From assembly GCA_903832005.1 (NCBI GenBank), contig CAIKZO010000089.1, positions 1 through 55,837 on the forward strand: DNA of 55,837 bases, written 5' to 3'. The stretch comes from Enhydrobacter aerosaccus. GTDB taxonomy: Bacteria; Pseudomonadota; Alphaproteobacteria; Reyranellales; Reyranellaceae. Both the position numbers and the translations under genes were made by a program. Of the stretch, positions 9,048 to 17,245 are shown piece by piece (position 1 is the first letter of the stretch; the number at the start of each line of letters is the position of its first letter). The notes beneath the pieces are model-generated. The model ran no database searches, was not told the origin of the DNA, and saw nothing but the letters and a program-made list of their open reading frames with translations.

Positions 9048-9892
9048 TCCAGAGACGCGCGCGCTGCCTCGATCTCGGATCCGGCGTCGGCGATGCCCTG
9101 CAGGATCGCGGCGCGTTCGGCTTCGCTGAAGGACCGTGCATCGAAGTGCCGGCCGGGCCGTAGATGCAGCGGCGCCAATTCCTCCAGCATCCGCTTGTCG
9201 CGTTCGCCGAGGGCGCAGTCGCCCAGCATCGCGAGTCCGGTCTCGAACAGGTCGAAGGGGTCGGTGGGCCGCGGGGGCGGCCAATCGGCCACCGGCTCGG
9301 GCGGCGGATCGGTGCGATAGCGCATCAGCTCCTGCATCTCGAGGATGCGGCGCTGGTTGCGCTCGTCCGGCGTCTCGAGAAGTGTCTTGGCCTGCAGGCC
9401 GCGCGCGTCATTGACGTCGTCGTCATCTTTCGCGTCGACGGTGAGGGTGTGACGCAGCCACATCGACTTGGCCGGCGTGTGCACCGCGTCGGCTTCGCTC
9501 GGCGCAATACCGGTCCAGGCTGGGCCCGCGATCATCCAAGGCCGCGGCTCGGCGCCGCTCATCTCGGCGACGATGCGCAGGAACGGATCCAGCAGGATGA
9601 CGCGATATCGCCGCTCGCCCATCCGAGGGAGAGTGAGGAACATCGGCTCGCCCGACAGGTCGAGCCATGCCGCCGCCGGCAGGGCATCGCCGCGCGGCGA
9701 GAGCTGGCGGATAAGCTTGTTGAGCTTCTGGCCGCGCTCGACGGTGTCGCGATAGCGCCGCGCGTAGGTAGCGTGCAGCGGCGCGAGATAGATCGCGGCG
9801 CGTCGGGCAAGGACGCGCAGGTCGGTCGTCTGTGCGTTCGCGCTCGGTGCGGCCACGAGGCCTGCCAACACCGCGCGCCGGCCGAGTCTCAC
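9044..9892 (-). CDS. Secreted DUF1254-domain protein
   Basis: The frame is open from 10210, but family similarity starts near 9892, where a GTG begins a Tat/Sec-like signal ('RLGRRAVLAGLVAAPSANAQ'). The 282-residue product carries the DUF1254 pattern: 'LRVLARRAAIYLAPL', 'RGQKLNKLIRQLSP', 'AAWLDLSGEPMFLTLPRMGERRYRVILLD' (split here across short runs). The usual partner domain DUF1214 is not evident; the C-terminal third is Pro- and Asp-rich. The GTG overlaps the end of the Mug-like gene by 4 bases, so the two are probably cotranscribed. Function unknown; likely periplasmic. Confidence 0.75.
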   Translation of the reverse strand: MRLGRRAVLAGLVAAPSANAQTTDLRVLARRAAIYLAPLHATYARRYRDTVERGQKLNKLIRQLSPRGDALPAAAWLDLSGEPMFLTLPRMGERRYRVILLDPFLRIVAEMSGAEPRPWMIAGPAWTGIAPSEADAVHTPAKSMWLRHTLTVDAKDDDDVNDARGLQAKTLLETPDERNQRRILEMQELMRYRTDPPPEPVADWPPPRPTDPFDLFETGLAMLGDCALGERDKRMLEELAPLHLRPGRHFDARSFSEAERAAILQGIADAGSEIEAARASLD

Positions 9893-10422
9893 GCGCGCGC
9901 CGCGCGGCGCTCGAGCGCGAAGGCGGCGGCTTCGCGCCACGGCTCGATCGTCCAGAACGAACGCGCGCGGCCCGATGGGGACGCCAGCACGAAAGCGACC
10001 GCGCCTTCGAGCAACGCTGTCTGCCGCCCATAGCCCGGCACCTTGATGCCGAGCGCCAGCGACGCCGCGTTCTTGCTGGTGAAGGCGATGGCTGCGGGCT
10101 TGTACTTGCGCAGCTTGGCGTGCAGTCCCTTGGCGTCCATCGCGGCCGGCGTCAGCTCGTGATCGGAGCCGACTTCCGTCTTGTTGAGGTCGGTAAGGCC
10201 CAGGCCCCACGCGAGCAGTTCTGGGTAGCGCTGTGGCGTCAGCCGTTCGGGTGTGAGGCCGACCGCGTGCAGGGTCGGCCAGAAGGAGTTGCCCGGATTG
10301 GCGTAGTAGGCGCGCGCCTTGTAGGAGGCGGGGCCGAGCGCGGTGCCGCAGAACACCAGGTCGAGGCCCGGCGCCAGCAGATCCGGGACGAGCGGCTTAC
10401 TGTGGCTGGATACCGGCGGCAC
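9889..10422 (-). CDS. mug: Mug/TDG-like uracil (mismatch) DNA glycosylase
   Basis: This protein, about 177 residues long, resembles E. coli Mug, which removes uracil or thymine-derived lesions mispaired with G. 'DLLAPGLDLVFCGTALG' corresponds to the Mug opening block, 'YYANPGNSFWPTLHAVGLTP' to the lesion pocket region, and 'ASPSGRARSF' to the C-terminal NPSG-like motif. In Mug the first motif is GINPG with a catalytic Asn; here it is GTALG, so that Asn is missing. I chose the GTG at 10422; it overlaps the upstream Bug gene end by 26 bases. A later start would cut into the family opening block. Confidence 0.8.
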   Translation of the reverse strand: MPPVSSHSKPLVPDLLAPGLDLVFCGTALGPASYKARAYYANPGNSFWPTLHAVGLTPERLTPQRYPELLAWGLGLTDLNKTEVGSDHELTPAAMDAKGLHAKLRKYKPAAIAFTSKNAASLALGIKVPGYGRQTALLEGAVAFVLASPSGRARSFWTIEPWREAAAFALERRAARA

Positions 10423-11377
10423 GGATGACCTCGCCCCAGCGCTTGTACTCGGTCTTGATGAAGGCATCGGCATCAGCGACCGACATAGTTCCCGGCTCGA
10501 AGCCGCCCTGCGTCATGCTTTCGATGACGTCCGGCATCTGCAGTGCCTTCTCGGTGCCAAGGCGCAGCTTTTCCTTGATGGCCATCGGTGTGCCGGCCGG
10601 CACCGACCACAGCGACCACGAGGTCACGACCAGGTCGGGGAAGCCCGACTCCGCGAAGGTCGGCACGTTGGGGGCAGCGGTCGAGCGCTTGGCACCGGTG
10701 CTGGCGATCGCCTTCAGCTTGCCGGCGCTCACCTGGCTCATCTGCGAGTCGATATTGCCGATGCACATCGGCAGGTGGCCCGCGAGCACGTCGTTATCGG
10801 CCAACGACACGCCGCGATAGCTGACGAAGGTGAGGTCAGCGCCGGTCTTCTGCTTCAGCAGCTCCATGGTGAGCGTGGGCGAACTGCCGACGCCCGAGGC
10901 GCCATAGGAATATTTGCCCGGTTCGGCTTTCGCCGCGGCGATCAGCTTCTGCGGCGTGTCGTGGGGGAAGTCCGGGCGGCAGACCAGCAGGTTGGGCTGC
11001 GTGCCGATCCAGCAGGCCGTCTCGAGATCCTTGAAGGCGTCGAACGGCGGCTTGGCATAGAGATGCGGGATCAGCGCGTGGCTGCCGATGCTGCCCAGCA
11101 GCACCGAATAGCCGTCGGGCGACGACTTGGCGACGTTGTCGGCCGCGATCGTGCCGCCGGCACCGGCGCGGTTGTCGACCACGAAGGCTTGGCCGAACTG
11201 CTCGGTGAGCTTGGCGCCGAGACGTCGCGCGATGGCGTCCTGCGAGCCGCCGGGCGTGAAGGGGCAGACCAGGCGCACAGTCCGGGTTGGCCAGTCGGTG
11301 GTCTGCGCCAGCACGCGCTCTGCGAACGGGAACATGGCGGCAGCCAGCAGCGAACGTCTCTTCAATCGGCTCTGCAT
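10397..11377 (-). CDS. Bug-family tripartite tricarboxylate-type binding protein
   Basis: This 326-residue periplasmic binding protein starts at the ATG at 11377 with a Tat-like signal ('RLKRRSLLAAAMFPFAERVLAQ'). 'VRLVCPFTPGGSQDAIAR' and 'GAGGTIAADNVAKSSPDGY' are the classic Bug blocks that grip a carboxylate of the ligand. No TctA or TctB membrane genes are adjacent, so it is an orphan, as most Bug proteins are. It is divergent from the acyl-CoA dehydrogenase operon with only 40 bp between, suggesting that it captures or senses the substrate of that operon. Confidence 0.93.
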   Translation of the reverse strand: MQSRLKRRSLLAAAMFPFAERVLAQTTDWPTRTVRLVCPFTPGGSQDAIARRLGAKLTEQFGQAFVVDNRAGAGGTIAADNVAKSSPDGYSVLLGSIGSHALIPHLYAKPPFDAFKDLETACWIGTQPNLLVCRPDFPHDTPQKLIAAAKAEPGKYSYGASGVGSSPTLTMELLKQKTGADLTFVSYRGVSLADNDVLAGHLPMCIGNIDSQMSQVSAGKLKAIASTGAKRSTAAPNVPTFAESGFPDLVVTSWSLWSVPAGTPMAIKEKLRLGTEKALQMPDVIESMTQGGFEPGTMSVADADAFIKTEYKRWGEVIRAAGIQPQ

Positions 11378-11417
11378 GCGTGGCAGCCTAGCACCGCCGA
11401 GTTTGGGAGACAGCACA

Positions 11418-12575
11418 ATGAACAAGATCGACCCTGCGGACGAAGCGCAGCTCTTCGCCACGATCGACCGCTGGGTCGAGCGTGAAGTGAAACCCATCGT
11501 CAAGGAATACGACCACGCCGACAAATGGCCGGCTGAGCTCGTCGAGCAGATGAAGGAGCTCGGCCTGTTCGGCGCCACCGTGTCGCCCGAGTACGGCGGC
11601 CTCGGCCTGCCGGCTACGACCTACGCCCAGATCGTGATGAAGATCTCGTCGGTGTGGATGGCGATCACAGGTATCTTCAATTCCCACCTGATGCTGGCGC
11701 TCGCGGTCGAGAAGTTCGGCACCGAGCCGCAGCGCCGCCACTGGCTGCCGAAGTTCGCCTCGGGCGAAGTGCGCGGCGGTCTGGCGCTCACGGAGCCCAA
11801 CGCCGGCACCGACCTGCAGGCAATCCGCATGACGGCACGGCGCGATCGCGGCGACTATGTGATCAACGGCACCAAGACCTGGATCAGCAACGGCATCGAA
11901 GGTTCGTGCTTTGCACTGCTGGTCAAGACCAACCCGGAAGCCAGTCCGCGCTACTCCGGCATGAGCCTGTTCATCGCGCCCAAGGGCCCGGGCTTCACGA
12001 CGGGCCGCAAGCTCGAGAAGCTGGGCTACCACTCGATCGATTCGGGCGAGCTGATCTTCCAGGACTATCGCATCCCGGCCGATCATCTGATCGGCGAGGT
12101 CGAAGGACGCGGCTTCACACAGGTCGCGGGCGGCCTCGAACTCGGCCGCATCAACGTGGCGGCGCGCGGTGTCGGCATCGCCGAGGGCGCACTGCGGCTG
12201 GCGACCGATTACGCGCAACTGCGCCAGACCTTCGGCAAGCCGATCATCGAGCATCAGGCGATTGCGACGAAGATCGGCGAAATGGCGACGCGGGCGCGGG
12301 CCGCGCGCTTGCTGACGCTCGATGCCGCCGGTGCCTTCGATCGTGGCGAGCGCTGCGACATGCAGGCGGGCATGGCCAAGTACTTCTCCTCGGAGGCAGC
12401 GTTGGAGAACAGCATCGAGTCGATGCGCATCCACGGCGCCTACGGCTATTCGAAGGAATACGACATCGAGCGCCTCTATCGCGATGCGCCCCTTACTTGC
12501 ATTGGTGAAGGCACCAACGAAATGCAGAAGCTCATCATCGCCCGCCAATGGGCGCGTCACAGCGGGTCGACGTGA
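11418..12575 (+). CDS. Acyl-CoA dehydrogenase
   Basis: This 385-residue FAD enzyme introduces a 2,3-double bond into an acyl-CoA and passes electrons to ETF. The N-terminal helical domain, the middle beta domain with 'LALTEPNAGTDLQAIRMTA' and 'GTKTWISNG', and the C-terminal domain are all present. The end has 'RIHGAYGYSKEYDIERLYRDA' followed by GEGTNE, where the Glu before GT is the usual catalytic base. The ATG at 11418 is the first consistent start. It opens a six-gene operon and its TGA overlaps the next ATG by one base. Confidence 0.95.
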   Translation: MNKIDPADEAQLFATIDRWVEREVKPIVKEYDHADKWPAELVEQMKELGLFGATVSPEYGGLGLPATTYAQIVMKISSVWMAITGIFNSHLMLALAVEKFGTEPQRRHWLPKFASGEVRGGLALTEPNAGTDLQAIRMTARRDRGDYVINGTKTWISNGIEGSCFALLVKTNPEASPRYSGMSLFIAPKGPGFTTGRKLEKLGYHSIDSGELIFQDYRIPADHLIGEVEGRGFTQVAGGLELGRINVAARGVGIAEGALRLATDYAQLRQTFGKPIIEHQAIATKIGEMATRARAARLLTLDAAGAFDRGERCDMQAGMAKYFSSEAALENSIESMRIHGAYGYSKEYDIERLYRDAPLTCIGEGTNEMQKLIIARQWARHSGST

Positions 12576-13705
12576 TGGACAAACCTCTCAAGGGTATCCG
12601 TGTCCTGACGCTCGAGCAGTTCGGCGCGGGCCCTTACGGCACGATGTTCATGGCCGAGCTCGGGGCCGAGGTGATCAAGGTCGAGTCACCCGAGGGCGAC
12701 CCGTCGCGCCAGGTCGGGCCGTATCGGCTGGGCAAGGACGACAGCGAGTACTTCCAGGCCTGGAACATGGGCAAGAAGAGCGTGACCATCGATCTCAAGT
12801 CGACGCCAGGTCGCATGCAGTTCGAGACGCTGGTGAAGGGCGCCGACTGCGTGGTCAACAACATGCGCGGCACGCAGCCGGCCAAGCTCGGCATCGACTA
12901 TGCGAGTCTGAAACACCTGAACCCATCGATTGTCTGCCTGCACATCTCGGCCTACGGCCGCTTCAACGAGCGCAAGGACTGGCCAGGCTACGATTTCTTG
13001 ATGCAGGCCGAAGCGGGCCTGATGGAATTGACCGGCGATCCCGACGGTGCGCCGACGCGCGTGGGCGTGTCGCTGATCGACAGCATGAGCGGCCTCACCG
13101 GCACGGTCGGTCTGCTGGCCTGTCTGCTGCGCGCCAAGATGACCGGGCAGGGCGGCGACGTGGATACTTGCCTCTATGACGTGGCGATGCACCAGCTCAC
13201 CTATCCGGGCTCGTGGTACCTCAACGAAGGCGACGTCTCGCCCCGCGTGCCGCGCAGCGCGCATCTGTCGCTGTCGCCGGTGCAGACCTACCCGACCAAG
13301 GATGGCTGGATATTCATCATGTGCATGACCCAGAAGTTCTGGCTATCGCTCTGCGACGCCATGGAGCGCAACGATCTCGTATCCGATCTGCGCTTTCCCG
13401 ATCCCAACACGCGCGCGACCAACCGCGCCGCGCTCGACGTGGCGCTCGATCCCACGTTTCGTACCCGTACGACGGCGGAATGGCTGGCGAAGTTCAACGG
13501 CCTGTTGCCGGCCGCTCCCGTCTATCGCCTCGACCAGGCGCTCGACAGCGATTTCGCGCGCGAGACCGGCATGGTCTCCGCCGTGCCGCATCCGGCGAAG
13601 GGCGAGCTGCGCGTCATCGCCAATCCCATCCGCGTCGACGGCGAGCGGCTGTCGCAAGCGGCCTGCTCGCCGCTCGGCGCAGACAACAAGAAGTACCTGT
13701 CATGA
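12575..13705 (+). CDS. CaiB/BaiF family (type III) CoA-transferase, first copy
   Basis: This 376-residue enzyme moves CoA between carboxylic acids through an aspartyl anhydride. The opening '[33 protein letters not shown]' pattern (read in parts) and 'NMGKKSVTIDLKS' are standard. The catalytic Asp should be the one in 'WPGYDFLMQAEAGLM'. The ATG at 12575 overlaps the previous stop (TGATG), and an alternative ATG 9 codons upstream is less likely. The neighbours suggest that it activates an acid that the acyl-CoA dehydrogenase then oxidises. The substrate is unknown. Confidence 0.93.
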   Translation: MDKPLKGIRVLTLEQFGAGPYGTMFMAELGAEVIKVESPEGDPSRQVGPYRLGKDDSEYFQAWNMGKKSVTIDLKSTPGRMQFETLVKGADCVVNNMRGTQPAKLGIDYASLKHLNPSIVCLHISAYGRFNERKDWPGYDFLMQAEAGLMELTGDPDGAPTRVGVSLIDSMSGLTGTVGLLACLLRAKMTGQGGDVDTCLYDVAMHQLTYPGSWYLNEGDVSPRVPRSAHLSLSPVQTYPTKDGWIFIMCMTQKFWLSLCDAMERNDLVSDLRFPDPNTRATNRAALDVALDPTFRTRTTAEWLAKFNGLLPAAPVYRLDQALDSDFARETGMVSAVPHPAKGELRVIANPIRVDGERLSQAACSPLGADNKKYLS

Positions 13706-14811
13706 AACTCGAAGGCATTACCGTCGTCGATCTCTCCTGGTTCCTGCCGGGGCCCTATCTGACCACGGCGCTGGCCGATCATGGCGCCGAGGTGATCAAG
13801 GTCGAGCCGCCGACCGGCGATCCCGGTCGCGAGATCCTGCCGCCGGACGAGCGCACCTCGGTCTTCTTCCGCAACATGGGGCGCGGCAAGAAGAGCGTCG
13901 TGCTCGACCTCAAGAGCGAGCAGGGCCGCGCCGATCTCTTCCGGCTCTGCACGACAGCCGACGTGATCGTCGAATCCTTCCGGCCTGGTGTCTCGGCGCG
14001 CTTCGGCGTTGGCTACGAGGCGGTGAAAGCTGCCAATCCCCGCGTCGTCTATTGCTCGATCAGCGCTTTCGGCCAGGACGGCGCCTATCCCGGCCGCGCC
14101 GCGCACGACCTCGCGCTGGAGGCGATGACCGGTGTGCTGAGTCTCACCTTGGGAGATGACGGTCGTCCCGCCATCCCCGGCATTCCCGTCGCCGATCTGG
14201 TGAGCGGTCTTTACGGCTTGAGCGGCGTGCTGATGGCGCTGTTTCGCCGCCAGACCACGGGCAAGGGCGACTATATCGACGTCTCCATGCACGAAACCCT
14301 GATGGCCTCCTGTGCCAACGTGGTCGGCACGGCGTTCAAGGAGAACAAGCATCCCGACGTGAAGAACCAGCGCACGACCGGCGGCTCGGCCTTCTATCGC
14401 GTCTACGACACATCGGATGGCCGCCAGCTGGTGCTGGCCGGACAGGAGATGAAGTTCATCAAGAACCTGCTGGGCGCTCTCGGAAAGTCCGACTGGGCCG
14501 AGCTCTGCGAATGGCCCGGCGCGCATCAGAAGCCCGTCGTGGAATTCCTCACGTCGACCTTCAAGGCCAAGCCCCTGAAGCACTGGATGGAATTCCTGGC
14601 GACGCTCGACATCTGTTATGGGCCGGTCAACACCTTGCCCGAGGCGATTGCCGAGCCCAACCTCATGAAGCGCGGCTTCATGGTGACGGACGACTTGGGC
14701 CGCAAGCATTTCGGCCCGGCCGTACGTTTCAAGGACGAGCCGTCGAGCCCGCTCTATCGTGAGCCGCTGCTGGGCGAGCACACGGCGGAAATCCTGAAGC
14801 GCGAGCGCTGA
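13702..14811 (+). CDS. CaiB/BaiF family (type III) CoA-transferase, second copy
   Basis: This 369-residue paralogue of the preceding gene overlaps it by 4 bases (ATGA). '[27 protein letters not shown]' and '[19 protein letters not shown]' (in parts) mark the family, and the catalytic Asp fits '[14 protein letters not shown]'. The two copies are clearly diverged, so they may form a heteromer or act on different acids. A 43-bp gap separates it from the nitrile hydratase alpha gene, with a GGAGG-type ribosome site there. Confidence 0.93.
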   Translation: MKLEGITVVDLSWFLPGPYLTTALADHGAEVIKVEPPTGDPGREILPPDERTSVFFRNMGRGKKSVVLDLKSEQGRADLFRLCTTADVIVESFRPGVSARFGVGYEAVKAANPRVVYCSISAFGQDGAYPGRAAHDLALEAMTGVLSLTLGDDGRPAIPGIPVADLVSGLYGLSGVLMALFRRQTTGKGDYIDVSMHETLMASCANVVGTAFKENKHPDVKNQRTTGGSAFYRVYDTSDGRQLVLAGQEMKFIKNLLGALGKSDWAELCEWPGAHQKPVVEFLTSTFKAKPLKHWMEFLATLDICYGPVNTLPEAIAEPNLMKRGFMVTDDLGRKHFGPAVRFKDEPSSPLYREPLLGEHTAEILKRER

Positions 14812-14854
14812 GCTTGAAGTAGGATCGGGGACGAATTCGGCTGGAGGTTTTCGC

Positions 14855-15472
14855 GTGGCAACGCACGAACATGATCACGACCATGACCACGATCACGGAT
14901 CGGAACTGTCCGAGATGCAACTGCGCGTGCGCGCGCTCGAGACGGTCCTGACGGAGAAGGGCTATGTCGATCCGGCGGCGCTCGACGCCATCGTCGAGAC
15001 CTACGAGACCAAGATCGGCCCGCGCAACGGCGCCAGGGTCGTGGCCAAAGCCTGGACCGATCCCGCGTTCAAGCAGGCGCTGCTCGACGATGCGTCGAAG
15101 GCGATCGGTACCCTGGGTCGCGTCGGCGACCATCTGATCGCGGTCGAGAATACGCCACAGCAGCACAACATCGTCGTTTGCACACTGTGCTCCTGTTATC
15201 CGTGGGAAATGCTGGGATTGCCGCCGGTCTGGTACAAGGCGGCGCCCTATCGCTCGCGCGCGGTGAAGGACCCGCGCGGCGTCCTTGCCGATTTGGGAGT
15301 CACGTTGCCGAAGGAGACCGGGATTCGCGTCTGGGACTCGACGGCGGAGACGCGCTTCCTGGTGCTGCCGATGCGGCCCGCCGGCACCGAAGGCTGGAGC
15401 GAAGAACAGCTCGCCGCGATCGTGACGCGCGACAGCATGATCGGCACCGGCCTGCCGCAGGCGCAGCCATGA
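14855..15472 (+). CDS. nthA: Nitrile hydratase subunit alpha, cobalt type
   Basis: Nitrile hydratase adds water to a nitrile to give an amide. This 205-residue alpha subunit carries the metal claw C109-T-L-C112-S-C114; Thr in the second position marks the non-corrin cobalt type rather than the iron type. The two outer claw cysteines are normally oxidised to sulfenic and sulfinic acid. The start is a GTG after GGAGG. The first 15 residues form an alternating His-Asp stretch ([14 protein letters not shown]), which is unusual and could bind cobalt. It overlaps the beta gene by 4 bases. Confidence 0.96.
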   Translation: MATHEHDHDHDHDHGSELSEMQLRVRALETVLTEKGYVDPAALDAIVETYETKIGPRNGARVVAKAWTDPAFKQALLDDASKAIGTLGRVGDHLIAVENTPQQHNIVVCTLCSCYPWEMLGLPPVWYKAAPYRSRAVKDPRGVLADLGVTLPKETGIRVWDSTAETRFLVLPMRPAGTEGWSEEQLAAIVTRDSMIGTGLPQAQP

Positions 15473-16128
15473 ACGGCGTGCACGACATGGGCGGTATGGA
15501 CGGCTTCGGCAAGGTCGTGGTCGAGCCGAACGAGCCCACCTTCCACTATCCGTGGGAAGGCCGCGTGATGGCGATGGTGCGCGCAATGGGCGCCAACGGC
15601 GGCCTCAATATCGACATGCAGCGCTTCTCGCGCGAGTCGATCCCACCTGAGGTCTATCTCACGTCCTCCTATTACAAGAAGTGGTTCCTCGGCCTGAAAA
15701 GCACGCTGCTCGATCGCAAGCTGATCGGCGCGGACGAAATCGCCGCCGGCCACTCGCTGCACCGGAGCGCACCCTTGCCGCGCGGCACCTTCGGCGTGAA
15801 GGACGTCGAACGCATCCAGACGCGTGGCAGCTTCCAGCGCGACGTCGCCGCTCCGGCGGCCTTCAAGGTGGGCGACAAAGTGCGGATGAAGAACATCAAC
15901 CCGCCGACGCATACGCGCCTGCCGCGGTATGTGCGCGGTCACGTCGGCACGATCGAACGTATCAACGGCAGCCACGTATTTCCTGATTCGTTCGCGCATG
16001 GTCACGGCGAGAACCCGCAGTGGCTCTACACGGTGGTGTTCTCCGGAGCCGAACTCTGGGGCGCCGATGCGGATCCGACCGTCAAAGTGTCGGTCGACGC
16101 CTTCGAGCCGTATCTCGATCGGCTGTGA
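15469..16128 (+). CDS. nthB: Nitrile hydratase subunit beta
   Basis: This 219-residue beta subunit starts '[14 protein letters not shown]', the diagnostic family opening, and ends with the SH3-like '[26 protein letters not shown]' region (read in parts) followed by '[21 protein letters not shown]'. It pairs with the alpha subunit and shapes the entrance to the metal site. The ATG overlaps the alpha stop by 4 bases and its own stop overlaps the activator start by 4 bases, so the three products are made in step. Confidence 0.96.
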   Translation: MNGVHDMGGMDGFGKVVVEPNEPTFHYPWEGRVMAMVRAMGANGGLNIDMQRFSRESIPPEVYLTSSYYKKWFLGLKSTLLDRKLIGADEIAAGHSLHRSAPLPRGTFGVKDVERIQTRGSFQRDVAAPAAFKVGDKVRMKNINPPTHTRLPRYVRGHVGTIERINGSHVFPDSFAHGHGENPQWLYTVVFSGAELWGADADPTVKVSVDAFEPYLDRL

Positions 16129-16511
16129 GCAACGTCGATTCAGGTGCGGCACGACGTGCCGTCGAGCAGCTTGCGAGCGTGCCACAGGAATGCGGCGAGC
16201 CGGTCTTCCGCGAGCCGTGGGAGGCGCAAGCCTTCGCCATGGCACTGGCGCTGCATGCGCGCGGTCTTTTTACCTGGCCTGAATGGGCCGCAACGCTGTC
16301 CGACGAGATCAAGCGGGCGCAGGCCGCCGGCGATCCCGACACCGGCGAGACCTACTACCGGCATTGGCTGAATGCGCTGGAGCGGCTGGTTGCCGAAAAA
16401 GGCGTCGCCAGCGCCGAGACCCTGACGCGCTACCAGGAAGCCTGGGACCATGCCGCCGATCGCACGCCGCATGGCGCGCCGATCGAGCTCAGGCCAGATG
16501 ACTTCAAGTAG
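16125..16511 (+). CDS. Nitrile hydratase accessory (activator) protein, P14K type
   Basis: This 128-residue protein is homologous to the N-terminal half of nitrile hydratase beta ('EPVFREPWEAQAFAMALALHARGLFTWPEWA' pattern, read in parts) and matches the P14K-type activators that deliver cobalt to the alpha subunit by subunit swapping. The GTG at 16125 overlaps the beta stop (GTGA). The order alpha-beta-activator is the one seen in Pseudomonas putida-type cobalt enzymes. The last three codons and the stop are duplicated just after the gene. Confidence 0.9.
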   Translation: MSNVDSGAARRAVEQLASVPQECGEPVFREPWEAQAFAMALALHARGLFTWPEWAATLSDEIKRAQAAGDPDTGETYYRHWLNALERLVAEKGVASAETLTRYQEAWDHAADRTPHGAPIELRPDDFK

Positions 16512-16525
16512 CCGACTTCAAGTAG
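16500..16525 (+). repeat. 12-bp direct repeat carrying a stop codon
   Basis: GACTTCAAGTAG occurs at 16500-16511 (the end of the activator gene) and again at 16514-16525. The copy ends exactly where the stop of the convergent membrane protein gene begins. It looks like a small tandem duplication at a gene end. Confidence 0.6.
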
Positions 16526-17245
16526 TTAGTTCAAAGTGCCGGCGATCTGCGCGATCGTCAGGCCTTCTTTCTCCTGACGCAGCAGCACGTAGAGTATCGC
16601 CGACAGCGGATAGATGAAGGCGGCCACGATGGCGCCGACGACCCAGCGCAGCAGCGGTAGCAATTCGGCGCGCTCGGCCACGATCGGGATGATGCCCAGG
16701 ACCAGGGAAACGGCATTGAACACCAGGAAGGCGAGCAGCACGCAGAGCGCCGACGCGCCCAGCACGCGCCAGCGCCGTCCGCTGGTCAGGAAGGCGCTAC
16801 GCCGGAAGGACTCCACGATCCCGGTGTCTTCGACCAGCATCACCGGCATGGCCACGATCCAGATCGTCATCAGGTGGAGCGCCGGCACCACGAGGAAGGC
16901 GCCCGCGATGGTTGCGATCGACTGGATCGCGCCCAGCACGAGCAGTTGCGCGAGCGTCGGGCGATGGATCTGCCAGAGCGTGTCCTGGACGTTCAGTACA
17001 TGATCGTCGAGTGCATGCAAGGTCGCGCACAGGATGCAGATGAAGGCCGCGACATTGCCCAGGATGTCGGCGAGGTATTTCGGGATGCCGGTCACGCCCC
17101 GGGTCTCGAGCACGAGCGCGGGCGCTGCAAAGATCAGCGAGACGACGAAGAAGGCGGTGAAATGCTCGAGGCCCAGCCGGAACGAGGCCTCGACGCTCGA
17201 CCGCACGGTCCAGCCGTGGGGCGACGGCGTGGTTCCCTGGGGCAT
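16526..17245 (-). CDS. Predicted inner-membrane protein of unknown function
   Basis: This 239-residue protein has about six hydrophobic segments (around residues 30-50, 62-82, 100-125, 125-145, 160-190 and 205-228) and a short polar tail ending 'GLTIAQIAGTLN'. The layout resembles small YciC-like or 'glycerophosphoryl diester phosphodiesterase membrane domain' proteins, but no diagnostic motif is visible, so I do not assign one. The ATG at 17245 overlaps the stop of the AidB-like gene by one base, so the two are cotranscribed. A much longer open frame upstream is a shadow of that gene. Confidence 0.75.
   Translation of the reverse strand: MPQGTTPSPHGWTVRSSVEASFRLGLEHFTAFFVVSLIFAAPALVLETRGVTGIPKYLADILGNVAAFICILCATLHALDDHVLNVQDTLWQIHRPTLAQLLVLGAIQSIATIAGAFLVVPALHLMTIWIVAMPVMLVEDTGIVESFRRSAFLTSGRRWRVLGASALCVLLAFLVFNAVSLVLGIIPIVAERAELLPLLRWVVGAIVAAFIYPLSAILYVLLRQEKEGLTIAQIAGTLN

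Noticed and set aside
12548..12574. An earlier ATG for the first CoA-transferase.
   Set aside because: The codons before 12575 are not family-like, and the TGATG overlap at 12575 fits the coupled operon.
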